This document shows positions 44,780 to 53,734 of a stretch of 64,000 bases of DNA, one piece after another. Source of the DNA: an uncultured Methanobrevibacter sp. (GTDB taxonomy: Archaea > Methanobacteriota > Methanobacteria > Methanobacteriales > Methanobacteriaceae). Both the position numbers and the translations under genes were made by a program. Position 1 is the stretch's first letter. The number at the start of each line of letters is the position of its first letter. The notes beneath the pieces are model-generated. The model was not told the origin of the DNA and searched no databases. It saw nothing but the letters and a program-made list of their open reading frames with translations. The stretch covers positions 1 through 64,000 of the forward strand of contig NZ_CADAJR010000007.1 in NCBI RefSeq assembly GCF_902788255.1, read 5' to 3'.

Positions 44780-45477
44780 AACTCAAATGGTTAGGCCATT
44801 CCGCTTTTGAACTGATTAGTGATAATGGATTGGACATCATTGTTGACCCTTTCATTCAGGCAAATCCCTCATGTCCCCTAAAAGTAGATGAGGTTCATCC
44901 GGATGTTGTCTGCATCACACATGGTCATGCAGACCACTTCGGAGACGTTGTGGAAATAGCAAGAAACAATCCAAATTTAGTTGTTGTTACAAACTACGAA
45001 ATATCGATTTATCTCCAAAGGAAAGGTGTGAATGCCATTGGAATTAATTGCGGAGCAGAAATAACAATTGAGGATGTTAAAATAAGGATGCTTGATGCAA
45101 AACACTCTTCAAGTCTAGATTTTGACATCAACATTCCCTATGCCGGAAAACCCGGAAGCTTTCTTTTTACCTTTGAAAATGATTTTAAGGTTTTCCATGC
45201 AGGAGACACAGGATTGTTTTCGGACATGAAATTCGTTATTGGAGAAGTATACAAACCGGACATTGCAATTCTTCCAATAGGAAACATTTTCACAATGAAT
45301 CCCACAGAAGCATCAATAGCCGTCTCATGGATCAATCCGAAATTTGTCATCCCTATGCACTACAATTCATTTCCGTCAATCAGACAGGATCCTGATGAAT
45401 TTAAAAGAGAAGTTGAAAGTAGAGCACCTGACTGCGAAACACTGATTGCTGAAGTTTTAAGAACATATGAATTTTAA
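44776..45477 (+). CDS. UPF0173 metallo-beta-lactamase-fold hydrolase
   Basis: 233 residues. HGHADHFGD (THxHxDH type) gives zinc ligands, followed by HAGDTGLF and a late PMHYNSFP. The N-terminal KLKWLGHSAFEL is the family signature. Members are described as metal-dependent hydrolases with unknown substrate. Translationally coupled to the DsbA-like gene. Confidence 0.88.
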   Translation: MKLKWLGHSAFELISDNGLDIIVDPFIQANPSCPLKVDEVHPDVVCITHGHADHFGDVVEIARNNPNLVVVTNYEISIYLQRKGVNAIGINCGAEITIEDVKIRMLDAKHSSSLDFDINIPYAGKPGSFLFTFENDFKVFHAGDTGLFSDMKFVIGEVYKPDIAILPIGNIFTMNPTEASIAVSWINPKFVIPMHYNSFPSIRQDPDEFKREVESRAPDCETLIAEVLRTYEF

Positions 45478-45523
45478 CAAAAATTTAAATAACCCCCTGA
45501 CAATATAAAAATAAGGTGTTTAA

Positions 45524-45931
45524 ATGAAAGTAGCAATCAGATATTACACAAAAACCGGAAATACAAAGAAACTTGCAGAAGCGATAGGCTCTGCAATCAA
45601 TGTAGAAGCAAAAACAGTAGATGAACCTTTAACCGAAGATGTAGACATCCTATTTTTAGGAAGTGCTGTTTATGCTGCTGGAATTGACTCCGCAATCAAA
45701 GATTTCATAGCAAACATTAATGTAAATGTCGGTGAAGTCGTCAATTTCTCATCAGCGGCATTACTTGAGTCAACCTACGGACAGGTCAAAAAACATGTCG
45801 AAGCTAAAGGAATCAAAATGAGTGAAGATGAATTCCACTGCAGAGGAGCATTTAAACTAGTCCACAGAGGAAGACCAAATGAAAAAGATTTAAAAGATGC
45901 ACAAGAATTTGCAAAAAGAATAATCAATTAA
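45524..45931 (+). CDS. Flavodoxin family protein
   Basis: 135 residues. The N-terminal RYYTKTGNTKKLAEAI is a flavodoxin FMN phosphate loop and IDILFLGSAVYAAGIDSAIKDF is the second flavin-binding segment. Compared with long-chain flavodoxins it is short. It carries electrons in anaerobic metabolism. A TATA-like AAATTTAAATAAC is 35 bp upstream. Its last codons overlap the convergent membrane-protein gene. Confidence 0.85.
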   Translation: MKVAIRYYTKTGNTKKLAEAIGSAINVEAKTVDEPLTEDVDILFLGSAVYAAGIDSAIKDFIANINVNVGEVVNFSSAALLESTYGQVKKHVEAKGIKMSEDEFHCRGAFKLVHRGRPNEKDLKDAQEFAKRIIN

Positions 45932-46731
45932 TTTTTCTTATTCTTTTTAACCAATTCTTCAAGCCTGTCAAAGTCATTATTGACACGTTTCATTACGATT
46001 GCAACGGTTAATGTTGCAGTAGCCACACCGGACAAAATAAAACCACTCCAAACCAGAATTAATGAATTTAGTTTACCGACACTGCTATTACCTAAAACCG
46101 CATAACCATTACTTGTAAATGCATTAGATGCCATGACAAGGGCATCCAACGGAGATACATCTTCAACAAACGCAGTGAATATGAAACTGACAAATACTAT
46201 TATAAACAATAACATTATTGTTATTCCCAAACTGTTTGTTTCAGTATAGTTGATGAATTTATCGTAATAAACTTTAATGAAGTACAGGAATGCTAAACTG
46301 TGACATATATCCAGAGGATAAACAAATGATCCTGAAAATATCACCATAGCTATGGAATTAAATGGAACCAATAAAAACAACAGCAGCCATTTGGTTTTAC
46401 CTGAACTTTTATTGATGCCAATTGCAAGATAAGCTGAAAGAAGTATATCAAAAACAACCAATGTGAAAGTCACATCCCTCCAATACACTATAAGGTATAG
46501 GAAGTTCAACACAAATAGCACAATCATTGTCAGATAATAAATTTGTCTGATTTCAGTTGCCTGTTCCTCCGGAAAATACTCTTCAAGGTGGAACAGTCTA
46601 AAAGAATTGAAGCGTTCGGAAGCCTTGAGCTTGTTGGATGCGAATTTAAGAACCTTGCACAGAATAGTAAAAACTATAATTGCAACAACAAAGTCAATCG
46701 CTGTCATTAAAATAAAAATTGTATTATCCAT
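45928..46731 (-). CDS. Multi-spanning ion-channel-like membrane protein (paralogue 2)
   Basis: 267 residues, paralogous to the upstream gene across its length. About seven hydrophobic segments. Near the C-terminus LDALVMASNAFTSNGYAVLG resembles the pore loop of 2-TM potassium channels (pore helix, then T-x-G-Y-G), followed by an SGVATATLTVAIV helix like the inner pore helix. The filter reads T-S-N-G-Y-A, so the second glycine is missing. A short charged coiled-coil (RVNNDFDRLEELVKKNKK) ends it. It overlaps the upstream paralogue by one base. Ion selectivity is unknown. Confidence 0.75.
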   Translation of the reverse strand: MDNTIFILMTAIDFVVAIIVFTILCKVLKFASNKLKASERFNSFRLFHLEEYFPEEQATEIRQIYYLTMIVLFVLNFLYLIVYWRDVTFTLVVFDILLSAYLAIGINKSSGKTKWLLLFLLVPFNSIAMVIFSGSFVYPLDICHSLAFLYFIKVYYDKFINYTETNSLGITIMLLFIIVFVSFIFTAFVEDVSPLDALVMASNAFTSNGYAVLGNSSVGKLNSLILVWSGFILSGVATATLTVAIVMKRVNNDFDRLEELVKKNKKN

Positions 46732-47519
46732 TATTCACCACTCTCCCCTTCAATTATTTTTTCAAGTTCTTCAACTCTTTTATTAAAGTGCCTGATCAGT
46801 ATCGCAGCCGTTAATGTAGCAGTACCTGCACCGGAGATAATATAACCTCCCCATACCAAAAATAAACTATTCAATTTACCAGGAATTGTTTTTCCCAAAA
46901 CAGTATATCCATTACTTGTAAATGCATTTGACACCATTACAAGTGAATCAAGTGCATTGACATGTTCTGCAAATTGTGTAATGAAAAAACTGATAAATAT
47001 TATTGAAAACAAGAGAATTACAGCCAATCCTAAACCGTTAGAAGTAGTATATTCTCTGAATTTATCAAAATAGTATTTAATAAAGTAAAGGAATATGAAT
47101 ACATGGATAATATCAAGCAAGCTGATCAAAGTAAATCCAAACAGCATATAAGTTAAGGATCCAAATGGAACCAACAACAAAAAGAGAATTTTACCTTTGA
47201 TTGAAGTTTTATCCAAAGTTACCGCAATAAACAATGAAAGTAATATATCGAATATTACAATATAAAGTACATCATCCACCACAAATGTCAAAGTATAAAT
47301 AATGATGATAAATGACAATGCCATCATGATTAGATAAAACATCTGTTTTAATGAGTGTATCTCCCCTTCCGGCAAAAATTCATGAGGATTTAAATATCTA
47401 TTTGAACTAGATTTTATTTTTTTATGAATAAACATACCAATTACTGTTAAAATAGTAAAAATTATAATTTCCACGATTAACTGAAAAATCGGTTGATTTA
47501 TAATATCCGCCACATTCAT
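46731..47519 (-). CDS. Multi-spanning ion-channel-like membrane protein (paralogue 1)
   Basis: 262 residues. Hydrophobic segments at about 11-31, 57-80, 83-102, 109-130, 132-150 and 161-183, a pore-loop-like stretch at 187-209 (ALDSLVMVSNAFTSNGYTVLG) and a last helix at 214-242. Residues 201-206 are T-S-N-G-Y-T where potassium channels have T-V-G-Y-G-D. The fourth segment has no arginine ladder, so it is not voltage-gated in the usual way. The C-terminus is a short coiled coil (NKRVEELEKIIEGE). Its overlap with the second copy suggests a heteromeric complex. Confidence 0.75.
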   Translation of the reverse strand: MNVADIINQPIFQLIVEIIIFTILTVIGMFIHKKIKSSSNRYLNPHEFLPEGEIHSLKQMFYLIMMALSFIIIIYTLTFVVDDVLYIVIFDILLSLFIAVTLDKTSIKGKILFLLLVPFGSLTYMLFGFTLISLLDIIHVFIFLYFIKYYFDKFREYTTSNGLGLAVILLFSIIFISFFITQFAEHVNALDSLVMVSNAFTSNGYTVLGKTIPGKLNSLFLVWGGYIISGAGTATLTAAILIRHFNKRVEELEKIIEGESGE

Positions 47520-47653
47520 ATGTATAGTTTTGGTTAATCATTATTAATAACTTTTTAATATGAGTTCCAAGTATTAAAAATTGTGATATATGAAAAAATG
47601 CATTATTCATATTAGATTAGCAATTTCCTCAATTGGGCCAACAATTTTTAAAT

Positions 47654-47686
47654 TAAAAAAAAGAGTGAATGACTATTTCATTCACT
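47654..47686 (-). terminator. Stem-loop and T-tract ending the HD-RyR / kinase unit
   Basis: AGTGAATGA (47664-47672) and TCATTCACT (47678-47686) form a perfect 9-bp stem with a CTATT loop; on the minus strand a T8 run follows at about 47655-47662. It lies 60 bp after the stop of the HD-RyR gene, marking the 3' end of the signalling unit. Confidence 0.7.
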
Positions 47687-47745
47687 TTAAACTATTTTTA
47701 GTCAAATTTTAATAATAACAGATTAGATTTAAAAATGATTTTTAG

Positions 47746-49995
47746 TTAATTTTTAACAATCTTTAAACCTACATTTCTGCATAAATCCGGAAGGTTTCTG
47801 AATGTGTGAATATTGGCGTCTTTTTTTGCATATTCAAGGTCATCCCAATCAACTAGATTAGGATTGGTTTTCATATCATCATCACGAACAGTACCATATT
47901 TCCAGCCCATATTTATTTTGAGTTTATACCATCCCTCATGTTCCCTTTGAGCCAAATAGTTAAGGGAATCATTATCAAAAGTGGATATTGCCACACCGGG
48001 TTCCTCAATGTCAACCATATCATAACCGAGTTCAGCCAATATTTTGACCAGATAGTCCGTCTGCTTATAATTTGAATACTTGATATAGTTCGGCAGTTTA
48101 TCAAACTCCACTGCATCATTTTCCTGTGAGTATAGCTTATGCATTTCAAATGTCAGCATTCTTGTTTTGGTTGTGACTATTTTCAGCCCAACAGATTCAA
48201 CTAACTTTGGAATGTTTTTTACAGGGTCAATATCATATTGCTGTATTTCAGGAGGCAATTCCTCCCATGGCACCATATAGTTATGGATAAGATTTTCATC
48301 ATCACGAACAGGACCATATCTCCAACCGGTGCCTATTTTTTCTTCCCACCATTCGTCATGTTCCATTATTGCCAAATCAAGGATTTCTTCATCTGTAAAT
48401 TCTTTAATTTCCTTACGCTCATCGGAGATATTAGCCAATTCACATCCTATTTTGCGCAATTTTTTAGGAATTGATTTTGCCTGACGGAAATTTGCAATCT
48501 TTAATTGAGGAGATAACTCTTCAAAGGAAGGTAAATTTTCATATTTTTGTATTAAATCTTCATCTTCCTCACCATTGGCCAACATTTCCTCATACTGTGC
48601 TGTAGTAGTGTCAATATATTGTTGATGGATCTGTCTGGCTAATTTTTCAATATTTCTAAGCAAGGTACTAGGTTTTTGAGCATCTTCCTTATCAAATTCC
48701 CTCATGACACTGGTGTCCTGTTCAAGCCTGATTAATACAGATAACCCTCTTTGGAATACACTACGGATGGACAATACATTATTCAGCAACTCTTCTTTAT
48801 CTTCAGAAAATCCAATACCCATTCCACCATCATGAACAATATAGTCAACATCCAGACGGGTGTTATCAATCTTCAATTCCAGTTCGTTTACATGGCTTCT
48901 TTTTTTATCAATAACACCGCGAGGTACACGATTCCACTCCTGAAGCTCATCGCACAAAATCAATAGATATGCCAATGGAGAATCATTCGGATGAAGAGAT
49001 GATAAATTGAATGGTTTTTTCTGCAGGACCTTGTTATAATAATTATGTAACAGAATAGCTGTTGCACTGTCTACAATCGGATAGAAAAAGAAATCATGAT
49101 TTTTGGCATACTTTTGAATCAGATATCCATAGGAATTCAAAACAAGGATTGATGAGAAAAATCCATGGTCTATAAATCCATTTTCACCCATGACATCAAT
49201 AAACTTATCCAAATGTCTGGCAACATCATCGACATTGACTTTAGGAAAATCGACCGCTATTTTGTGAGCCATAATATCTGTTGGCTTAAATAGATCTAAA
49301 AATTTGGCTTTCGGATACACTTCAGTGTAATTGTCCGCAAAATCAGACTCTATTTTAATTAAAGTATTAAATTCATTGAAATCTTTAAAATCAACAGCAG
49401 TGTCAGCACCATACCTTCCTGAAATTGACTTTACACTATCATTGATAAATTTATTCAATTGTTTACCTATAATCTCTACAGGATATCCTATATCATGGAA
49501 AAGAGATGCAATACCCCAACGATATAAAAATTCCTCATTTGAAAACTCACCATCAATCATATAATATTTATTATAAGGACTTTTAATAATATAATCCATG
49601 AAAGCTTCACGATAAATACTGTTCTGTGAATAAACAGCCAATCCCAAAAGGAACACGTTTACTGAATGGATGAAATGATCCCTTTGTCTTTCAATCAAAT
49701 CACCAGTGCCCTTTTCGTATTTATGCATTATGTCAACCAAATCCAATAGTGTATTCGGTTCGCTGACAATGCTCTTATCGGTGACCTTGTCTGATTTATT
49801 TTCTGAAGTGATTTGATAAATCATGAAAAATGTTTCATAAATCTCACGTGCATTATATTCTGTTTCATTATCTAAAAAAACATCAATACATGCTTTTAAT
49901 AATCCTTTATAGTCATGCCCATTATAATAATCATCATATAAAACCAATTGATTGAAGAAATCATCAACATAGCTTTTTAAATTATTTTCAACCAT
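47746..49995 (-). CDS. HD-domain protein with two RyR-type modules
   Basis: 749 residues. The N-terminal part (about 95-360) carries an HD phosphohydrolase signature: His107/His110, His167-Asp168 in SLFHDIGYP, and Asp349 in LCDELQEW. From about 454 on there are two copies of the extended RyR module: the first half is IHQQY...SPQLKIANFRQAKSIPKKLRKIG (454-520) and MHKLY...YIKYSNYKQTDYLVKILAELG (618-657); the second half is EHDEWWEEKIGTGWRYGPVRDD (545-565) and EHEGWYKLKINMGWKYGTVRDD (685-706), each ending VGLKIV. Prokaryotic RyR domains are thought to bind nucleotide-derived ligands. HD domains hydrolyse phosphoesters. The kinase gene is upstream. Confidence 0.82.
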   Translation of the reverse strand: MVENNLKSYVDDFFNQLVLYDDYYNGHDYKGLLKACIDVFLDNETEYNAREIYETFFMIYQITSENKSDKVTDKSIVSEPNTLLDLVDIMHKYEKGTGDLIERQRDHFIHSVNVFLLGLAVYSQNSIYREAFMDYIIKSPYNKYYMIDGEFSNEEFLYRWGIASLFHDIGYPVEIIGKQLNKFINDSVKSISGRYGADTAVDFKDFNEFNTLIKIESDFADNYTEVYPKAKFLDLFKPTDIMAHKIAVDFPKVNVDDVARHLDKFIDVMGENGFIDHGFFSSILVLNSYGYLIQKYAKNHDFFFYPIVDSATAILLHNYYNKVLQKKPFNLSSLHPNDSPLAYLLILCDELQEWNRVPRGVIDKKRSHVNELELKIDNTRLDVDYIVHDGGMGIGFSEDKEELLNNVLSIRSVFQRGLSVLIRLEQDTSVMREFDKEDAQKPSTLLRNIEKLARQIHQQYIDTTTAQYEEMLANGEEDEDLIQKYENLPSFEELSPQLKIANFRQAKSIPKKLRKIGCELANISDERKEIKEFTDEEILDLAIMEHDEWWEEKIGTGWRYGPVRDDENLIHNYMVPWEELPPEIQQYDIDPVKNIPKLVESVGLKIVTTKTRMLTFEMHKLYSQENDAVEFDKLPNYIKYSNYKQTDYLVKILAELGYDMVDIEEPGVAISTFDNDSLNYLAQREHEGWYKLKINMGWKYGTVRDDDMKTNPNLVDWDDLEYAKKDANIHTFRNLPDLCRNVGLKIVKN

Positions 49996-50049
49996 TATAA
50001 CACCTTAAAGCTAATTAATTAAATTTCTTAAAATCATAATATTTAAATA

Positions 50050-50184
50050 TTATTTTATAATTTTTTTCAAAGATTTCATGACCTGTTTGAATTCTAATGG
50101 TGAATCCAAATCAAGAAATTCATCCTCATCAGTCCTATTTAAAACAACAGTATTTTTTATCAAATCTGATTCCTTCATAAGCAT
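50050..50184 (-). CDS. Candidate 44-residue protein coupled to the kinase gene
   Basis: MLMKESDLIKNTVVLNRTDE, then DEFLDLDSPLEFKQVMKSLKKIIK. The ATG is two bases after the TAG stop of the kinase-Hsp70 gene, a typical coupling distance. The product is acidic in the middle and has a Lys-rich C-terminal helix. It has no recognised family. It is too short to exclude chance, but the position between kinase and HD-RyR genes and a second in-frame ATG at 50178 favour expression. Confidence 0.45.
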   Translation of the reverse strand: MLMKESDLIKNTVVLNRTDEDEFLDLDSPLEFKQVMKSLKKIIK

Positions 50185-50186
50185 CA

Positions 50187-53100
50187 CTATCTAACGTTAG
50201 ACCTTTCATCAAGTTCCCAAAGCAATTCCACAATCTCAAACAGTCTCATATAATCATTTTCATTCAATGCATCCTGGGCATTTTTAAATAAACTCTCAGC
50301 CAACTGCTCATTGTTGATGAAAATTCCATCAAGTTTCAAGCTGAAATAGCACTGCCTTATTACATCATTTCTGTTTAAGGCCACATACTCTCCAATAAGT
50401 CTGTTGTAAACTTCCCTTAATTTATCAAGGTCCTTATTTTTTATAATTTCATCAATGTCCCCAATTTCAAATAGATTATTCCTTTCAATAACCTCAATTT
50501 TTTGTTTTACATTTTCCAAAAGCATTGAATATTCAAGATTGCCTTTTGCATCCTCAACCAACGCATTTAAATAATCAATGTAAATTTCACACTGTCCAAT
50601 TGCAATATCGTCTCTTCTTGCGATTTCCAACAGCATTTCAATATAATCCTGAACCTCTCTCCCATCAAATGTTGAGTAATCATTAATATACTCGATTTCT
50701 TTAATCATCCTTGAGTATTTCTCCATAATCTGATGTGAATTTAACGTAGTTTTTAAGTCAAATTCCTTATTGAAGTACGGAATATAAATTTTATTGCCAT
50801 GAATGACTGATGGTGACCTTTCATCCATCTTAACGGATTTGCCTTTATTATGGACCATGACATCATATTTTAAGTCTTCAATTTTAACTTTAAAGTTTCC
50901 GTCAATGCCTAAAGGAACTTCAATCATGCCATTTTCATTTTTAAACGATATAGAGTAACCTAAAAATGCGGATTTCAGGTCTTTTGAAAATACCTTTCCA
51001 ATAATATGATTATTATTCCTTGAAAAAATCACAGAAAGAGGTTCTCTTTTGATTTCCACATCATGTTTTTCAATGCTTCCCGCATAAATTGCCGCACCTT
51101 GGGATACAACGGTCAACGGATTTATGGTTGACTCAATTTCAATTTCAAATTCATCCCTAATGCATTCCTGTATAATAGGACTTAATGAAGAACCACCAAC
51201 AAGGATAATCTTTTCAATGTCTCCATCATTAAATGAATTATCATCTAAGAGGTTTCTAGACATTTTAAATGTATGTTCTACTAAAGGCGCAATGATTTGT
51301 TTAAGTTCCTCTCTTTCCAAGGTATACTTAAAGTCATAACCATCAAAAAGATTTGAGATGGATATATCTGCCACATCATCATTAGTCAGGTCTTTTTTGA
51401 TTGCTTCAGCAGCATTCTTGAGTTTGACAAAAGAAGAAATATATTTAGGATTGTCATTTCTGAAATCATCAAGATTCAAATCTTGAACTATTTTTGGCTT
51501 GAATAGCTCGTTTACAATCCTCCAGTCCAATGAATTTCCACCGAAACTCTCCAAACCGTCTGTCGCAAGAAGTTCACATTCCCCGTTGATACTGCGAATC
51601 AGACTAACGTTGAATGTCGCACCACCCCAATCATAAATCATCCAAATGCCATTTCGATTATCCAAACCATATGCAAGAGAAACCGCAACAGGTTCCAAAA
51701 TAAGTGGATGTGACCTCAGTCCCGCAAGGTCTGCAGCCTCATTGACGGCTCTTGTTTTGAGAGGATTCGAATTTGCAGGCACACAGATGACTGCATCTTC
51801 AATAATTACTCCAATATCAATATAGGCTGAAAGTCTCATGTCATTTAAAACTATAGCAGACAATTCCTCCGGAAACATAACCCTTGAAGATTTTTTAAAT
51901 CTGAACGGAACTGAAAATCCCATATTGTATTTAAATTCAGAAACAGCATTATCATCATTTTTAAGAATGGCATCCCTTGCACCGGCACCCACTTCAATAT
52001 TGTCCTCATCATCCATCAGCACGGCCGAAGGTGTGAATTCCTCTCCAGTACGATGATTTTTGATTATTAAAGGAGTTCCATTATTGAAATATGCAAGAAC
52101 GGAATCTGTTGTACCAAGATCAATTGCATAATCGACAGTGCTAGCCTTTACTTCACTTGAATGTCTGAAATGCATTTTCATGTTCTGTTTCCACAGTGAC
52201 AGTTTGTATTCATACTTTCGTCTTACATTTCTATCACAAACTACGGCAAATTCCATAAGATTGGCACCTGAAAGCAAATCATTTGAATTTATAAGACGAA
52301 TTGCCTCTACAACAATTTCCTCAATTGAATACGTCTTAAGTGCAGGAATTAGGTTTTCATAGATTCTTCTGATTTCATCACTTGAATCCATAAGGTTTTC
52401 AAGAAGCGATACTGATTTAAATAAGCTTTTATGACTTTCCAGACCAATAAAAATCTCCCACAAATCAATGTAATCATTATATCTGCTTTTTATAGATGGA
52501 TTGTATGCAATTGCTTCTTTTAATAAATCACATGCCAAATTATAGTTTTTAGCTTTTAAATTTACAGTGAATGCCTTGGAAATTAATTTTAAATCAGGTT
52601 TTTCAGATTTCCACATCCTTAGGGTTTCCGAATAATATCTTCTGATATCATAATCCTTAAGGATTTCCCTTTCCAAAATCTCAATAGCCACTCCCAAACC
52701 ATTTTCACATTTTGCCAAATCCAATGCCTTTTTTACGGAATCATTAATCACATAATCATTATACTCATCAAGATACTCATCGAAATGATTATCATCTGCA
52801 ACAACCTGTTTTGATTTATACACATCGATTGCATTTTCAACATCATTTAAAAGATCACCAGCATCAATATACCTTAAAGATGAATCCACTTCAAGACATT
52901 TGAGAACTATCCTATCCAAATCCTGAGAAACCTTATTGTTATAATAGCTAGGAGGTTTCAATTCTTCTTGCCAAGGTTTTAAATCAATCAGTTCCTCATT
53001 TGTATACTTGTCAACATCATAAGGATAGCAATTGGTAAGCAATTGATAGAACATGACCCCTACCGCATAGACGTCACTACCTGTTGAAACGGATTTGTTG

Positions 53101-53705
53101 AAAATTTCAGGAGCCATGAACGGTCTTGTGCCGGCAATGTCAATGTCTGAGATACCCGTTGTGACCGCCTTTGCAAAACCAAAGTCGGAAATCTTAATTA
53201 CAATGTCTCCAGATGAATTAAAACTCAACAGAACATTCTTCGGTTTCAAATCACGGTGAACGATAGGCGGGTTTGCAGAATGTAAAGTGTTAAGTCCCAT
53301 TAAAATCTGTTTTATCAAGTCAAGACTTCGCCCAACCGGCATGAACATGTCATTTTGAATAAATGAATTCAGAAATTCCTCCAAGTCTCCTCCGGACACA
53401 TACTCCATAACAAAATAGGCATGACTTTTTCCATCCTCAAAATCAGTTATTTCAGCAGCATCATAGATGCTTATGATATTTTCATGCCTCAAATGAGAGG
53501 CCAGGGTGACCTCACTAAAAATTTCTTTTTTATTGGTGGATATGTTTAACGGCTCCTTAACGATTTTTATGGCCATCAAGGTATCCAAATAGTTATGGTT
53601 TACTAAATAAACCTTTGCAAATGATCCTTCTCCCAGAAATTTTTTAACTTCAAATTTTCCATTGAAAAATTTCTCAATTAAGTGTTTTGCCTTATCTAAA
53701 CACAC
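50187..53705 (-). CDS. Serine/threonine kinase fused to an Hsp70-type ATPase domain
   Basis: About 1172 residues from a GTG at 53705, preceded by GGTGG at five bases; TTG 53717 and GTG 53714 are also in frame. Residues about 16-290 form a eukaryotic-type kinase: glycine loop LGEGSFAKVYLV, Lys47 in MAIKIV, HRDLKPKN at 150-157, DFG at 174-176, APE at 198-200. A helical linker of TPR-like units (about 325-510) leads to an actin/Hsp70 ATPase domain (about 525-890): YAIDLGTTDSVLAYF, IYDWGGATFNVSL (phosphate-2 loop with Ala and Asn changes) and ILVGGSSLSPIIQE. The last 280 residues are beta-rich then helical. Cytosolic. Confidence 0.88.
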   Translation of the reverse strand: MCLDKAKHLIEKFFNGKFEVKKFLGEGSFAKVYLVNHNYLDTLMAIKIVKEPLNISTNKKEIFSEVTLASHLRHENIISIYDAAEITDFEDGKSHAYFVMEYVSGGDLEEFLNSFIQNDMFMPVGRSLDLIKQILMGLNTLHSANPPIVHRDLKPKNVLLSFNSSGDIVIKISDFGFAKAVTTGISDIDIAGTRPFMAPEIFNKSVSTGSDVYAVGVMFYQLLTNCYPYDVDKYTNEELIDLKPWQEELKPPSYYNNKVSQDLDRIVLKCLEVDSSLRYIDAGDLLNDVENAIDVYKSKQVVADDNHFDEYLDEYNDYVINDSVKKALDLAKCENGLGVAIEILEREILKDYDIRRYYSETLRMWKSEKPDLKLISKAFTVNLKAKNYNLACDLLKEAIAYNPSIKSRYNDYIDLWEIFIGLESHKSLFKSVSLLENLMDSSDEIRRIYENLIPALKTYSIEEIVVEAIRLINSNDLLSGANLMEFAVVCDRNVRRKYEYKLSLWKQNMKMHFRHSSEVKASTVDYAIDLGTTDSVLAYFNNGTPLIIKNHRTGEEFTPSAVLMDDEDNIEVGAGARDAILKNDDNAVSEFKYNMGFSVPFRFKKSSRVMFPEELSAIVLNDMRLSAYIDIGVIIEDAVICVPANSNPLKTRAVNEAADLAGLRSHPLILEPVAVSLAYGLDNRNGIWMIYDWGGATFNVSLIRSINGECELLATDGLESFGGNSLDWRIVNELFKPKIVQDLNLDDFRNDNPKYISSFVKLKNAAEAIKKDLTNDDVADISISNLFDGYDFKYTLEREELKQIIAPLVEHTFKMSRNLLDDNSFNDGDIEKIILVGGSSLSPIIQECIRDEFEIEIESTINPLTVVSQGAAIYAGSIEKHDVEIKREPLSVIFSRNNNHIIGKVFSKDLKSAFLGYSISFKNENGMIEVPLGIDGNFKVKIEDLKYDVMVHNKGKSVKMDERSPSVIHGNKIYIPYFNKEFDLKTTLNSHQIMEKYSRMIKEIEYINDYSTFDGREVQDYIEMLLEIARRDDIAIGQCEIYIDYLNALVEDAKGNLEYSMLLENVKQKIEVIERNNLFEIGDIDEIIKNKDLDKLREVYNRLIGEYVALNRNDVIRQCYFSLKLDGIFINNEQLAESLFKNAQDALNENDYMRLFEIVELLWELDERSNVR

Positions 53706-53734
53706 ATAAACCACCAATTAGATTAAAAATCTAA

